Origin: an uncultured Bacteroidales bacterium
GTDB taxonomy: Bacteria; Bacteroidota; Bacteroidia; Bacteroidales; F082
Reading direction: 5' to 3'
Assembly: GCA_900315175.1 (NCBI GenBank)
Contig: OMYA01000009.1
Coordinates: 1-64,000 of the forward strand
DNA length: 64,000 bases
Numbering within the stretch: the stretch's first letter is position 1; each line of letters opens with the position of its first letter. Below are positions 33,060-43,100 of the stretch, in pieces. Below the pieces are notes generated by a model. The model was not told the DNA's origin. It made no database searches and saw only the letters and a list, made by a program, of their open reading frames with translations. A program made the position numbers and the translations under genes.

Positions 33060-34046
33060 ATGAAAAAGTTCCTTGTGATACAAACGGCATCGATAGGCGA
33101 TGTGATTCTCGCGACAGCTGTTGCAGAGAAGCTGCATTCATATTATCCTGATAGTCAGATAGATATGATGATTAAGAAAGGGTATGAGAGCCTTTTTAAA
33201 AATCATCCGTATTTCACCAAAGTGTATTCTTGGGACAAGAAAAGTCACAAATACAGGAATCTGTTTTCGATTTTGAAAGAGGTGCGTCGGCAACGATACG
33301 ATTTGATAGTCAACGTGCAGCGATATGCGGCTACGGGTTTTGTTACCGTTTTCGGCAAGGCTAAAGAGACGGCGGGCTTCGACAAAAACCCGTTCAGCTG
33401 CCTCTTTACGCATAAAATCAAGCACCAGATAGGGGTGAAGGGCGTGCATGAGGTTGACCGAAACCAGAAACTTATCGCGCATATCACCGACGACAAGCCT
33501 ATGCGACCTGCTTTGTATCCGAGTGAAGAGGTTTTTGAAAAGGTAAGTCGTTATAAATCAGATATATATATGTGTGTAGCGCCATGTTCGTTGTGGTTTA
33601 CTAAGCAGTTTCCGGAAGACCGTTGGGTGGAGTTTTTAAAGCTCGTTCCAGACGATTTGAAGGTTTATCTCCTTGGCGGAAAAGACGATATCGCGATATG
33701 CGAGCGTATCATTTCCAAAGTTCCGGGCAAGCGTGTGGAGAGTCTCGCCGGACAGCTTAACCTCTTGGAGTCAGCGGCATTGATGCGTGATGCGAAGATG
33801 AATTATGTGTGTGACTCGTCACCTATGCACCTTGCCAGCTCACAAAATGCTCCGACAACAGCGATTTTCTGCTCGACGGTGGCAGATTTCGGCTTCGGTC
33901 CGCTCTCGGAAGACTCGGCAGTGGTCGAAGAGAACCGCTCTCTCAAATGCCGTCCGTGCGGATTGCATGGCTACAAACAATGTCCTGAAGGTCATTTTAA
34001 ATGCGCCTATTTTATTGATATTAAAGAACTTAGAGATAGATTATGA
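33060..34046 (+). CDS. Glycosyltransferase family 9 (heptosyltransferase-like) protein
   Basis: A 328-residue cytoplasmic or peripheral membrane enzyme with the GT9 layout. The N-terminal Rossmann half starts KKFLVIQTASIGDVILATAV. The C-terminal half has VYLLGGKDDIAICERI, SLAGQLNLLESAALMRDA and a Ser-Pro-Met-His segment (CDSSPMHLASS), where donor-binding residues lie. A C-terminal Cys cluster (CRPCGLHGYKQCPEGHFKC) is typical for the family. It would add a heptose or similar sugar to the lipopolysaccharide core. The stop overlaps the start of tsaC by 4 bp. Confidence 0.9.
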   Translation: MKKFLVIQTASIGDVILATAVAEKLHSYYPDSQIDMMIKKGYESLFKNHPYFTKVYSWDKKSHKYRNLFSILKEVRRQRYDLIVNVQRYAATGFVTVFGKAKETAGFDKNPFSCLFTHKIKHQIGVKGVHEVDRNQKLIAHITDDKPMRPALYPSEEVFEKVSRYKSDIYMCVAPCSLWFTKQFPEDRWVEFLKLVPDDLKVYLLGGKDDIAICERIISKVPGKRVESLAGQLNLLESAALMRDAKMNYVCDSSPMHLASSQNAPTTAIFCSTVADFGFGPLSEDSAVVEENRSLKCRPCGLHGYKQCPEGHFKCAYFIDIKELRDRL

Positions 34047-34612
34047 ACACTTTTGAACAAGAAGTCGAATTATGCGTTAAGCTTCTTTCGGAGGGCAAAG
34101 TTTTCATTTACCCCACCGACACCATCTGGGGAATCGGCTGTGATGCCACGAATTCCAAGGCTATTGACAAGGTCTGTAAGATAAAAAACCGTCCCGCAGG
34201 CAAGGGGCTTATCATCTTGGTTGACTCCATCGACCGCCTGAAAGATTACGTCAAAAACCCTTCACCAATAGCGGAAGACCTTATTAAAGCCGCACACAAC
34301 CCGTTGAGTATCATATATAAAGAGTCAAAAGGACTCGCAAAAAACCTCTCATCCGACGGCAGCGTGTGCGTCCGCGTCACGACAAATGAGTTCTGCAAAG
34401 AGGTGATACAACGCCTCGGACACCCGATAACATCGACATCAGCCAACATGAGCGGCGAACCGTCACCCGCAAATTTCTCTGATATCTCCGAGAAGATGAA
34501 AAACGCAGCAGATTACGTCGTCAGCCTGTATCACGATGTCATCGTGAAACCAAAAGCATCGACAATAATAAAAATCAATGAAGATAACACATTTGAAATA
34601 GTACGCTCGTAG
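34043..34612 (+). CDS. tsaC: L-threonylcarbamoyladenylate synthase (YrdC/Sua5 family)
   Basis: A 189-residue single-domain YrdC protein with YPTDTIWGIGCDA, the conserved KIKNRPAGKGLIIL and the nucleotide-binding STSANMSGEP. It would form threonylcarbamoyl-AMP from threonine, bicarbonate and ATP for the t6A37 modification of tRNA. Its ATG is inside the GT9 stop (ATGA overlap). The C-terminal Sua5 domain found in some homologues is absent. Confidence 0.92.
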   Translation: MNTFEQEVELCVKLLSEGKVFIYPTDTIWGIGCDATNSKAIDKVCKIKNRPAGKGLIILVDSIDRLKDYVKNPSPIAEDLIKAAHNPLSIIYKESKGLAKNLSSDGSVCVRVTTNEFCKEVIQRLGHPITSTSANMSGEPSPANFSDISEKMKNAADYVVSLYHDVIVKPKASTIIKINEDNTFEIVRS

Positions 34613-34656
34613 TGACAAGGCCTGCCTCGTCCGTACGGATACAAAAAAAATAAAAA

Positions 34657-36246
34657 ATGAAACGATTATTTTTAATCATATTATTGATTTCCAATGTTTT
34701 GTGTTTTGCGCAAAACAAAATCAAACCGGCTGAGACCACGCAAAAGCTTGCAACAACGATGTATATTATCGACAATTACTACGTTGACAGCACCGATATG
34801 CCAAAACTGACTGAGGAAGCCATCGTCGCGATGTTGAAAAGCCTTGACCCTCATAGCGCTTACATCGCCGCCAAGGATGTGCAGAAAGCCAACGAGGAAC
34901 TGGTGGGCAGCTTCGAAGGCATAGGTGTGACGTTCCAGATTCTTCGCGACACAATATTGGTCGTTTCAGCTGTCCCCGGCGGCCCTTCGGAGAAGGTCGG
35001 CATCATGGCAGGCGACAGAATCGTCACCATCGATGGGGAAGAGGCTTTTGGAAAGAAAGTGAACAACGAATATGTCACAAAACATCTGCGCGGCGAAAAA
35101 GGCACAAGAGTAGTGCTCGGCATCAAACGCGGAGATGACCCGGAACTCATTGATTTTGAGGTTGTTAGGGATAAGATTCCGTTGAACAGCATCAACACAT
35201 ATTTCATGGTCGACAAAAAAATAGGGTATATCAAGCTCGACAAATTCGCCCAACAGTCGGTGGAAGAGTTTGAAAAAGCCTTGAAAGACCTGAAAAACCA
35301 AGGGATGCAGTCGCTTATCTTCGATTTGAGAGGCAACAGCGGCGGTTATCTGCAGACAGCTTTCGGACTTGGCAATGAGTTTCTCGGGAAAGACAAAATG
35401 GTAGTGTTTACTGAAGGTTTGAAGGCTCCAAAACAGGTTTTCATGACCGATAAGGACGGCGGTTTCTGTGAAGGCAGACTCGTGGTCCTCATTGATGAGG
35501 GCAGCGCATCGGCAAGCGAGATCGTGTCGGGCGCTATCCAGGATTGGGACAGGGGCGTACTGATAGGCCGTCGTTCGTTCGGAAAAGGCTTGGTGCAAAG
35601 ACCATTCAACCTTCCTGACGGATCGGTGATACGTCTCACCACGGCACGTTATCACACCCCGACAGGACGATGCATACAGCGTTCGTATGAACAAGGTTCT
35701 GAAGAGTATTTCAAGGAGATGACAAAGCGTCTCGAACATGGCGAATATTACCATGTCGACAGCATCCAATTCCCTGATTCTCTTAAGTATTACACGCTTA
35801 GAAGCGGCAGGACAGTGTATGGCGGCGGAGGTATAATGCCCGACATTTTCATGCCGGTCGACACCACATATTCCACAAAACTTCTTACCGATCTGATAAG
35901 AAAAACGGTGTTTAACAACTACTGCGTCGATTATGTGCTTAAAAACAGGGAAAGCTTACTCCAATCTTATCCTGAGTTTGAAAAATTCAACAAAAAATTC
36001 AAGGTAAGCGACGAAATGTTGGAAGATTTCAAGAAAGTGGCTGAACAGAAGGCCGTGAAGTGGGATGACGAGCAGTTTGAGCGTTCCGAGGAATGGATTA
36101 AATTGAGAATCAAAGCGATGATAGCACAAAATGTCTGGAATATCGACAAATTTTACCAAGTTGTCATGAAAGAGGACAAGATGATTGAGAAGGCTGTCGA
36201 GATAATTAATTCCAAAAAAGAATACGAGGAAATACTGGGTATTTGA
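34657..36246 (+). CDS. S41 family carboxy-terminal processing protease
   Basis: A 529-residue exported protease with a signal peptide (MKRLFLIILLISNVLCFAQ). A PDZ domain (about 85-165) is preceded by GSFEGIGVTF and contains VPGGPSEKVGIMAGDRIV. The S41 catalytic domain has the Ser285/Lys310 dyad (GSASASEIVSGA, RRSFGKGLVQ). About 130 C-terminal helical residues follow. It would cleave C-terminal tails of periplasmic proteins. It follows tsaC by 44 bp, a gap that includes the short palindrome TCCGTACGGA, and may share that transcript. Confidence 0.93.
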   Translation: MKRLFLIILLISNVLCFAQNKIKPAETTQKLATTMYIIDNYYVDSTDMPKLTEEAIVAMLKSLDPHSAYIAAKDVQKANEELVGSFEGIGVTFQILRDTILVVSAVPGGPSEKVGIMAGDRIVTIDGEEAFGKKVNNEYVTKHLRGEKGTRVVLGIKRGDDPELIDFEVVRDKIPLNSINTYFMVDKKIGYIKLDKFAQQSVEEFEKALKDLKNQGMQSLIFDLRGNSGGYLQTAFGLGNEFLGKDKMVVFTEGLKAPKQVFMTDKDGGFCEGRLVVLIDEGSASASEIVSGAIQDWDRGVLIGRRSFGKGLVQRPFNLPDGSVIRLTTARYHTPTGRCIQRSYEQGSEEYFKEMTKRLEHGEYYHVDSIQFPDSLKYYTLRSGRTVYGGGGIMPDIFMPVDTTYSTKLLTDLIRKTVFNNYCVDYVLKNRESLLQSYPEFEKFNKKFKVSDEMLEDFKKVAEQKAVKWDDEQFERSEEWIKLRIKAMIAQNVWNIDKFYQVVMKEDKMIEKAVEIINSKKEYEEILGI

Positions 36247-36300
36247 GATTTTTTTGAAAAAATTATCAAAAAAAATAATACGCCATTGGGAAATAATGTG

Positions 36301-36308
36301 TATTTTTG
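36301..36308 (+). promoter_or_regulatory. -7 box (TATTTTTG) of the first C25 peptidase gene
   Basis: It matches TAnnTTTG, 77 bp before the ATG at 36385. The -33 is not clear. The leader is AT-rich with no Shine-Dalgarno. Confidence 0.5.
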
Positions 36309-36384
36309 TAGCTTGTAAAAATGATGAAAATCGTTTTTGAAAATAGAAATTAACATTTTAATAATAACTTAACAAATCAACAAG

Positions 36385-39300
36385 ATGAAAAAATTTCAAC
36401 TCAAAAAGCTGGCAATGGCATTGGTAGTCATTATGTTTGGCTTCCAGGCTTTTGCACAAGGTCGTATTGATCTTGCTCCTAATGGAACCAAGGCTCAGGG
36501 CGCACAGCATGTGACCATGAGCGGTTTCGATGCTACATTCTCATACAACAGCATTGAGAGTGAGCTTGTTTCAACAGAGAGAGGTGATTTCTCTATTATT
36601 ACAATGGGTAACTCAGTTCCTGCAGGTAACATCGGTGACCCACAGGTTCTTGTTCACCGTGAACTTATCGCTGTTCCATTTGGTGCAACACCAGTGGTGA
36701 CAGTCAAGAATTACACAGTCAATGAGTATAAACTTGCTGACTTTGGTATTGAAAAGCTTTATCCAATGCAGCCTTCACAGAGCAAGAGCGAGACAGAAGT
36801 CGAGTTCGCTTATAACGAGGCAGCATATGCAGCTAAAGGCTATGACGAGCGTCCAATCGCTGAAGTTTTCGTTTTGGGAACAATGCGTGGCGTTCAGGTC
36901 GGTGCTTTGCAGCTCAACACAGTGAGATACAATGCTTCAACCAATACAATCCGTGTTTACAACGACATCGACGTTGAAGTGTCATTTGAAGATGCTGACC
37001 TCGCTCTCACAGAGCAGACATTGGTCAACACTTATAGCCCTTACTTCAGAACAGTTTATTCAGCATTGTTCAATGAGAGAGCTATCCTTGACATTTACGA
37101 CGAGCACCCGGACCTCTGGGCAGTTCCAGTAAAGATGTTGGTTGTTGCCAACCGTATGTTTGAGGACGCAATGCAGCCATGGATCACATGGAAGACAGAA
37201 AAAGGTTTCGTAATGGATGTCAACTACACCGATGAAATCGGAACAACAGCTTCTGCTATCAAGACCTTCATCACCGACAAATACAATGAGGGTGTTGCAA
37301 ACGGTCAGGCTCCTACATTCATCATCATCATTGGTGACCAGAACCAGGTTCCACAGTCACAGATGGGTTCGGCAACACACAAAGTTACAGACCTTTATTA
37401 CTATGCAGTTGCAGGTAACGACGTGTTTGGCGATATGTTCCACAGCCGTTTCACATGCGAGACAGTTCAGGAGTTCCAGAATGTTCTCGACAAATCTATG
37501 ATGTATGAACAGTACACCATGCAGGATCCGTCATATCTGAGCAATGTTCTTCTTATCGCCGGTTGGGACGGCAGCTGGAATCCGAGAATCGGCAAGCCAA
37601 CCATCCAGTATGCAACAAACTATTACTACAATGCAGCACATGGATTTGTTCAAGTCAACCAATTCTTGGAGCAGCCTTACAACAACCCATACGCAAGTAT
37701 GAACACTGGTGTCAACTTCGTGAACTATACCGCTCACGGTGGTGATACAAGCTGGTCAGATCCATCATTCTCAGTGAGCGATGTCAACTCATTGACAAAC
37801 AACGGTAAATACTTCCTCGCAATGGGTAACTGCTGCTTGGCCGCTAACTGGGGTTATTCAAGCAAGAGCTTTGGTGAGGCTATGATTATCGCTCAGAACA
37901 AGGGTGCATACGCATACATCGGCTCACCTGTTGAAACATATTGGTATGAAGACTACTATTTTGGAGTTGGTGCAACAAACACCATGAACCAGATGCCTAC
38001 ATACGAAGGCTCAACAATGGGTACTTATGATGCACAGTTCCGTGATGACTGGAACTGCATTACAGCTGTTCCATACGTTGGTAACCTCGCAGTGGCATAC
38101 GCACACGCAAACGGTTATCAGAGCAGCTCAACAGCTACTGACCAGTACTACTGGGAAGCATATCACGTTCTCGGTGACGGTTCTGTGACTCCATATCACG
38201 TAAATCCTGTTGCAAACAACGTATCACACCTTCCAACCCTTCCAATAGGTAATGAAACATACGAAGTTACAGCCGATCCAGGTTCATACGTTGGTATTTC
38301 AAAGGACGGTGAGCTTTGTGGCGCTGGTGAAATCGGTGAAGATGGCGTTGCTTTGATTCCGATTGAGCCAGTCACATCAGGCGGTGACGTGAAGATCGTT
38401 GTCACACATCCACAGCGTCAGCCATACGTCGCTGTCGTTCCTGCTGCAGCAATGACAGGCGCTTACGTTGCTGTTGACTCATACGAATTGAGTGCTGAAC
38501 AGGCTAACTACGGCGAGACAGTTGATATGAACATCATATTGAAGAACGTCGGTACACAGACTGCAAACAACATCACAGCTACACTTACAACAGAATGCGA
38601 ATATGTTACAATCTCATCAGCTAGCGCATCACTCTCTTCATTGGAGCCGGATGCAACAGCTACAGTCCAGGGCTTCCAGTTTGCAGTTGCAGAGAACGTC
38701 CCTGATGGTACAAAAGCACAGTTCTACCTCGATGTGACAGACGGTACAGACACATGGCAGGGCAAGTTCAAGGTTACTCTCCATGCTCCAGTCGTCACTA
38801 TGGATGAAATGACAGTTTCAGAGACAAATCTTGAATTGACATTCAAGAACGAGGGTACAGCACCATTCGTGGGTGGCACATTGAATATCACAAGCTGCTC
38901 ACCAGACCTCGTGTTCACACCAGACGCATTCACATTCACCGATGCAGTCGCTGGTGGCGAGTCAATCACTTTCACAGCAGCTTACACAGTCGATCCAAGT
39001 GTTGAGTTAGGTACAACATTTGAAGTTGCATACGAAATGACAAGCGGTCTGTTCAATGTATCAGATATCATCACGGTTTCTTACGGTTCAATCCAGGAGA
39101 ACTTTGAATCAGGCGAGTTCGGCGACGGATGGACATTCAGCCAGACAAACGCATGGACAATCGTTGACGGCGGTAGAGGCAAGTGCGCAAAATCAATGAA
39201 CGCCGGTATCGCAAATTCAGACTACAGCGCAACATTGACAGTCAATGTTCTTGCAGCTGGTAACCTTACATTCATGTACAAGGTATCGAGCGAGATTTCA

Positions 39301-40008
39301 TCATCAGGTACTATGTATGATAAGCTTACATTCTACATGGATAACCAGGAGAAAGGCCAGTGGGCAGGCAATGTCGATTGGACAGAGTTCTCACAGCCAG
39401 TGACAGCAGGAACCCACACATTCAAGTGGAGCTACAGCAAAGACGGCTCAATAAACAGCGGTGATGACTGCGCATGGATCGACAATATCGTATTCCCACC
39501 AACAAACGTCATCACATTCATCACTCCGGCATCAGATCTCGAGGCAACAGTTGATGGTCACAATGTCGCACTGACATGGACAGCTTCAACCGATGCAGTT
39601 TCATACGTTGTGAAACGCAACGGCGAGACAGTTGCAACAGTGACAGAGACACAGGCAACAGACGTCATCGAAGTGGGTGGCACATACAAATATTCAGTGT
39701 ACGCTGTCAATGCAAACGGCTCAATGTCAGCTCCAACTTCAACAATCGTAACAGTTGAATTCACAGGTGTTGAGGAAGCACAGAATGTTAATGTCAACAT
39801 CTATCCAAACCCAACAACTGGTGTTTTGAATGTCGTTACAAATGCAAACAACTATGAGTATCAGATCATCAACAGTGTCGGTCAGGTCGTCATGAGCGGC
39901 AACGCCAACGGCAAGACAACTGTCAACGTGAGCGAACTCAGTGGTGTTTACTTCTTGAGAATCATTGCTGATGGTGATGTTGTCGTAAGAAAGATCACTG
40001 TTAAGTAA
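36385..40008 (+). CDS. Gingipain-like C25 peptidase, Kgp type, T9SS-exported
   Basis: A 1207-residue cysteine protease. A signal peptide (to about residue 25, FQAFAQ) and a propeptide (about 26-230) precede the C25 domain (about 240-600). The catalytic His451 lies in YTAHGGDTSWSDP and the catalytic Cys is at 483/484 in AMGNCCLAANWGY. The spacing and the GNCC motif resemble lysine gingipain. Ig-like and CARDB-like modules (about 690-900), a cleaved-adhesin-type jelly-roll domain (about 905-1045, FGDGWTFSQTNAWTI), a fibronectin III domain (about 1050-1130) and a T9SS tail (IYPNPTTGVLNVV to VVRKITVK) follow. It should be surface-attached or secreted and degrade host or dietary protein. Codon use is strongly biased, suggesting high expression. 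Confidence 0.93.
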   Translation: MKKFQLKKLAMALVVIMFGFQAFAQGRIDLAPNGTKAQGAQHVTMSGFDATFSYNSIESELVSTERGDFSIITMGNSVPAGNIGDPQVLVHRELIAVPFGATPVVTVKNYTVNEYKLADFGIEKLYPMQPSQSKSETEVEFAYNEAAYAAKGYDERPIAEVFVLGTMRGVQVGALQLNTVRYNASTNTIRVYNDIDVEVSFEDADLALTEQTLVNTYSPYFRTVYSALFNERAILDIYDEHPDLWAVPVKMLVVANRMFEDAMQPWITWKTEKGFVMDVNYTDEIGTTASAIKTFITDKYNEGVANGQAPTFIIIIGDQNQVPQSQMGSATHKVTDLYYYAVAGNDVFGDMFHSRFTCETVQEFQNVLDKSMMYEQYTMQDPSYLSNVLLIAGWDGSWNPRIGKPTIQYATNYYYNAAHGFVQVNQFLEQPYNNPYASMNTGVNFVNYTAHGGDTSWSDPSFSVSDVNSLTNNGKYFLAMGNCCLAANWGYSSKSFGEAMIIAQNKGAYAYIGSPVETYWYEDYYFGVGATNTMNQMPTYEGSTMGTYDAQFRDDWNCITAVPYVGNLAVAYAHANGYQSSSTATDQYYWEAYHVLGDGSVTPYHVNPVANNVSHLPTLPIGNETYEVTADPGSYVGISKDGELCGAGEIGEDGVALIPIEPVTSGGDVKIVVTHPQRQPYVAVVPAAAMTGAYVAVDSYELSAEQANYGETVDMNIILKNVGTQTANNITATLTTECEYVTISSASASLSSLEPDATATVQGFQFAVAENVPDGTKAQFYLDVTDGTDTWQGKFKVTLHAPVVTMDEMTVSETNLELTFKNEGTAPFVGGTLNITSCSPDLVFTPDAFTFTDAVAGGESITFTAAYTVDPSVELGTTFEVAYEMTSGLFNVSDIITVSYGSIQENFESGEFGDGWTFSQTNAWTIVDGGRGKCAKSMNAGIANSDYSATLTVNVLAAGNLTFMYKVSSEISSSGTMYDKLTFYMDNQEKGQWAGNVDWTEFSQPVTAGTHTFKWSYSKDGSINSGDDCAWIDNIVFPPTNVITFITPASDLEATVDGHNVALTWTASTDAVSYVVKRNGETVATVTETQATDVIEVGGTYKYSVYAVNANGSMSAPTSTIVTVEFTGVEEAQNVNVNIYPNPTTGVLNVVTNANNYEYQIINSVGQVVMSGNANGKTTVNVSELSGVYFLRIIADGDVVVRKITVK

Positions 40009-40030
40009 AATTTTTCAAAAAAAAATATTT

Positions 40031-40062
40031 AAGGATGTCGGCTGCCGACATCCTTTTTTTTT
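40031..40062 (+). terminator. Intrinsic terminator after the first C25 gene
   Basis: AAGGATGTCGGC, then T, then GCCGACATCCTT: a perfect 12-bp stem followed by eight or nine T. It abuts the promoter of the next C25 gene. Confidence 0.93.
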
Positions 40063-40063
40063 A

Positions 40064-40071
40064 TATCTTTG
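40064..40071 (+). promoter_or_regulatory. -7 box (TATCTTTG) of the second C25 gene
   Basis: It matches TAnnTTTG immediately behind the terminator T-run, 60 bp before the ATG at 40132. The -33 position would fall inside the terminator stem. Confidence 0.65.
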
Positions 40072-40131
40072 CGAGCCATTAATAAATTAGGTTTAAAAAG
40101 AAGTATTAATTATCAAACCATTTTATAAATT

Positions 40132-43100
40132 ATGAGAAAATCTTTATTACTAACAGCTTTGTTCCTGGTATTCTCATTTATGGGATTTGCACAGGAATGG
40201 CACGGAATCACAAGTGATTCCCCAACAGCGATGAAGAAGACCTTGGTCTCTTCTACAGAAAATGAAATCGTCATCAACGTCAACATCGACGGTTTCTACA
40301 CACAAAGTGTGACAACACCTGACGGCAAGAAATTCGAAGTCTATGTCAAAGACATGGCATTAGAGCTTGAAGCAGGTGCTCCGCAGCTTTCATACGATGT
40401 CATCCCAGTTATGATTGGTGACATGGCAGAGATGAATGTTGCTGTGGTTAATTCAACTTACGTTGATTTTGAGAACATGGATGTGGTATCTTCAAAGGGT
40501 AACTTCAGCCGTAAGATTAATCCTGATGATGTTCCTTACACCTACGGTGAGATGTATTCACAGAACGCATTCTGGCCGGCATCACAGGTTACACTTGACG
40601 CTCCTTACATCATCAGAGACTTCCGTGGCCAGAACATCGTGGTTCGCCCATTCGCTTACAACCCTGTGACAAAGACATTGCGTGTTTACACAAGCATGAC
40701 AATTGCCATGACAAAGGTTAGCGACAACGGTGAAAACCAGAAGCTCGCACGTAAGAACAACACAGTGAAGACAACGTCAGAATTCAAGGCATCTTACAGC
40801 CGTCGTTTCATCAACTTCGAGTCTGCAGCAACAAGATATCCTTGGGTTGAAGACGATGGTGAGATGTTGGTTATCTGCGCAGACCAGTTCATGGCAGGCA
40901 TGCAGCCATTCGTCGATTGGAAGAACCAGTCAGGCCGTCCAACCACAATGGTAAGCGTGACAACAGCCGGTGGCAACAACGACAACGCTATCAAGAGCTA
41001 TATTACAAACTTGTACAACGATCCGGACCACAATCTCGCATACGTTTTGTTTGTTGGTGACAATGAACATATCACACCACATGCTTTGAGCGGTGAGCGT
41101 TCAGACAACTGGTTTGGTCAGATTGAAGGCACAGACCATTATCCGGAGGTTTTTGTCGGCCGTTTCTCAGTACAGAATGATGCTCACGTGGCAACACATG
41201 TCAACAAAGTTCTCTTCTATGAGCGTGACATGCAGTCAGATGTGACATGGGCAGACAAAGGCCTTGGCATTGGTCACAAAACAGATGGTCCTGGTCACTA
41301 TGGTGAATATGATTATCAGCATGTTGAGCTTATCAGCGACACATTGTTACATTACACATATTCAAATATTACACATCACCATGGCGGTAACGGTGGTACA
41401 GCAAGTGTCGCAACAATTAGCGGTACAATCAACCAGGGTGTTGGTATCATCAACTACACCAACCACGGTTCGCCAACAAGCTGGGGCGTGGCTGACTACA
41501 GCAACAGCGATGTCAACGCTTTGACGAACGATTATATGTTACCAATTGTTTGGTCAGTGGCTTGCAACAATGGTCAGTTTGACTATCCGGAGTGCTTCGG
41601 TGAGGCTTGGATGCGTGCTACCAACAACGCAACAGGTGTCCCTACAGGCGCTATCGGAGGTATGTTCTCATGGGAATCACAGCCATGGCAACCACCAATG
41701 TACGGACATGATGAGATGGTTAATGTCTTGACAGAATGGCGTAACAGCGACCAATACAACCACACTTTGGCTGGTGCTTCATTGAATGGTAACATGGACG
41801 TTATTGACAAGGGTGGTGACGCCAAATGTCATGACACATGGATCCTTTTCGGTGATCCTTCATTGATGGTTCGTACAGCTAACCCAACAAACATGAATGT
41901 TGTGGCAAGCCCATCAGTTTTGATGCTTGGTATGACAGATCTCAACATCACAGCAGATGCTGATTATGCTATCGCAACATTGACAATGGATGGTGAGATT
42001 CTGGCTACAGAAAAAATCATTAACGGTCAGTGCAATATGCAGTTCCCAGCTTTGACAAATGTCGGCGATGCTGAACTTGTGATCGTTGGTTTTAATAAAG
42101 TGACTTATATGGGCACAGTTGAAGTTGTTCCAGCAGAAGGCGCTTATATGACAGTTAACGAATATTCAATGAGTGTTGATCAGGCTAACTATGGTGAGAC
42201 AATCGACATGAGCATCAATGTCAAGAACGTTGGTGTTGAGACCGCTAACAACATTGCAGTTTCATTGTCAACAGAGAATGAATACCTCAATATCACAGCA
42301 GCTGAAGGTTCTATCGCAACAATCAACCCAGATCAGACAGTGACAGTTGACGGCTTCCAGTTCGCAGTTGCAGCTAACGTTCCAGATGGCACAAGAGCTC
42401 AGATTGATGTTATGATGACAGCCGGAAACGATGCATGGGTCGGCAAGGTCTTTGTTGACCTCCACGCTCCAGTCGTAGTTGCTGAGAGTCTAACCGTCTC
42501 TGAAGACGCCGTCGTCATGACATTCAGAAACGAAGGTACAGCTCCATTTGTCGGCGGTGAGTTGAGCTTCACGAGCTGCTCACCAGACCTCGTGTTCACA
42601 CCGGACACACATACATTCACAGAGTCTGTTGCCGCTGGCGAATCGATTGCTATCACAGCTCCTTATTCAGTCGATTCAAGCGTTGAGATTGGTTCGACAT
42701 TCGAAGTTGCATACGACATGACAAGTGGCTTGTTCAATGTTTCTGACATCTTCGTTGTGTCATACGGCGCTATCAAGGAAGACTTCGAGTCTGGCACATT
42801 CGGTCCGAACTGGACACTCAGCCCAACCAACCCATGGGAGATTGCTACAGGTGGCAGAGGCAACTACTGCGCTAAGTCAAACAACGGCGGCCAGCACAAC
42901 TCAACAGGTTACATGCAGCTGACAGTTGACGTATTGGCAGCAGGCAATATGACATTTATGTACAAGGTGTCGAGCGAAGGCAGCGCATCAAATCCATACG
43001 ATAAGTTGACATTCTACATGGATGGTCAGCAGAAAGGTCAGTGGGCCGGTACAATCGGATGGACAGAGTTTACACAGGCTGTGACAGCGGGTCAGCACAC

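Noticed and set aside
34966..35769. Open frame of 267 codons opposite the S41 protease gene
   Set aside because: The protease reading is unambiguous (PDZ, Ser/Lys dyad); this is a complement artefact.
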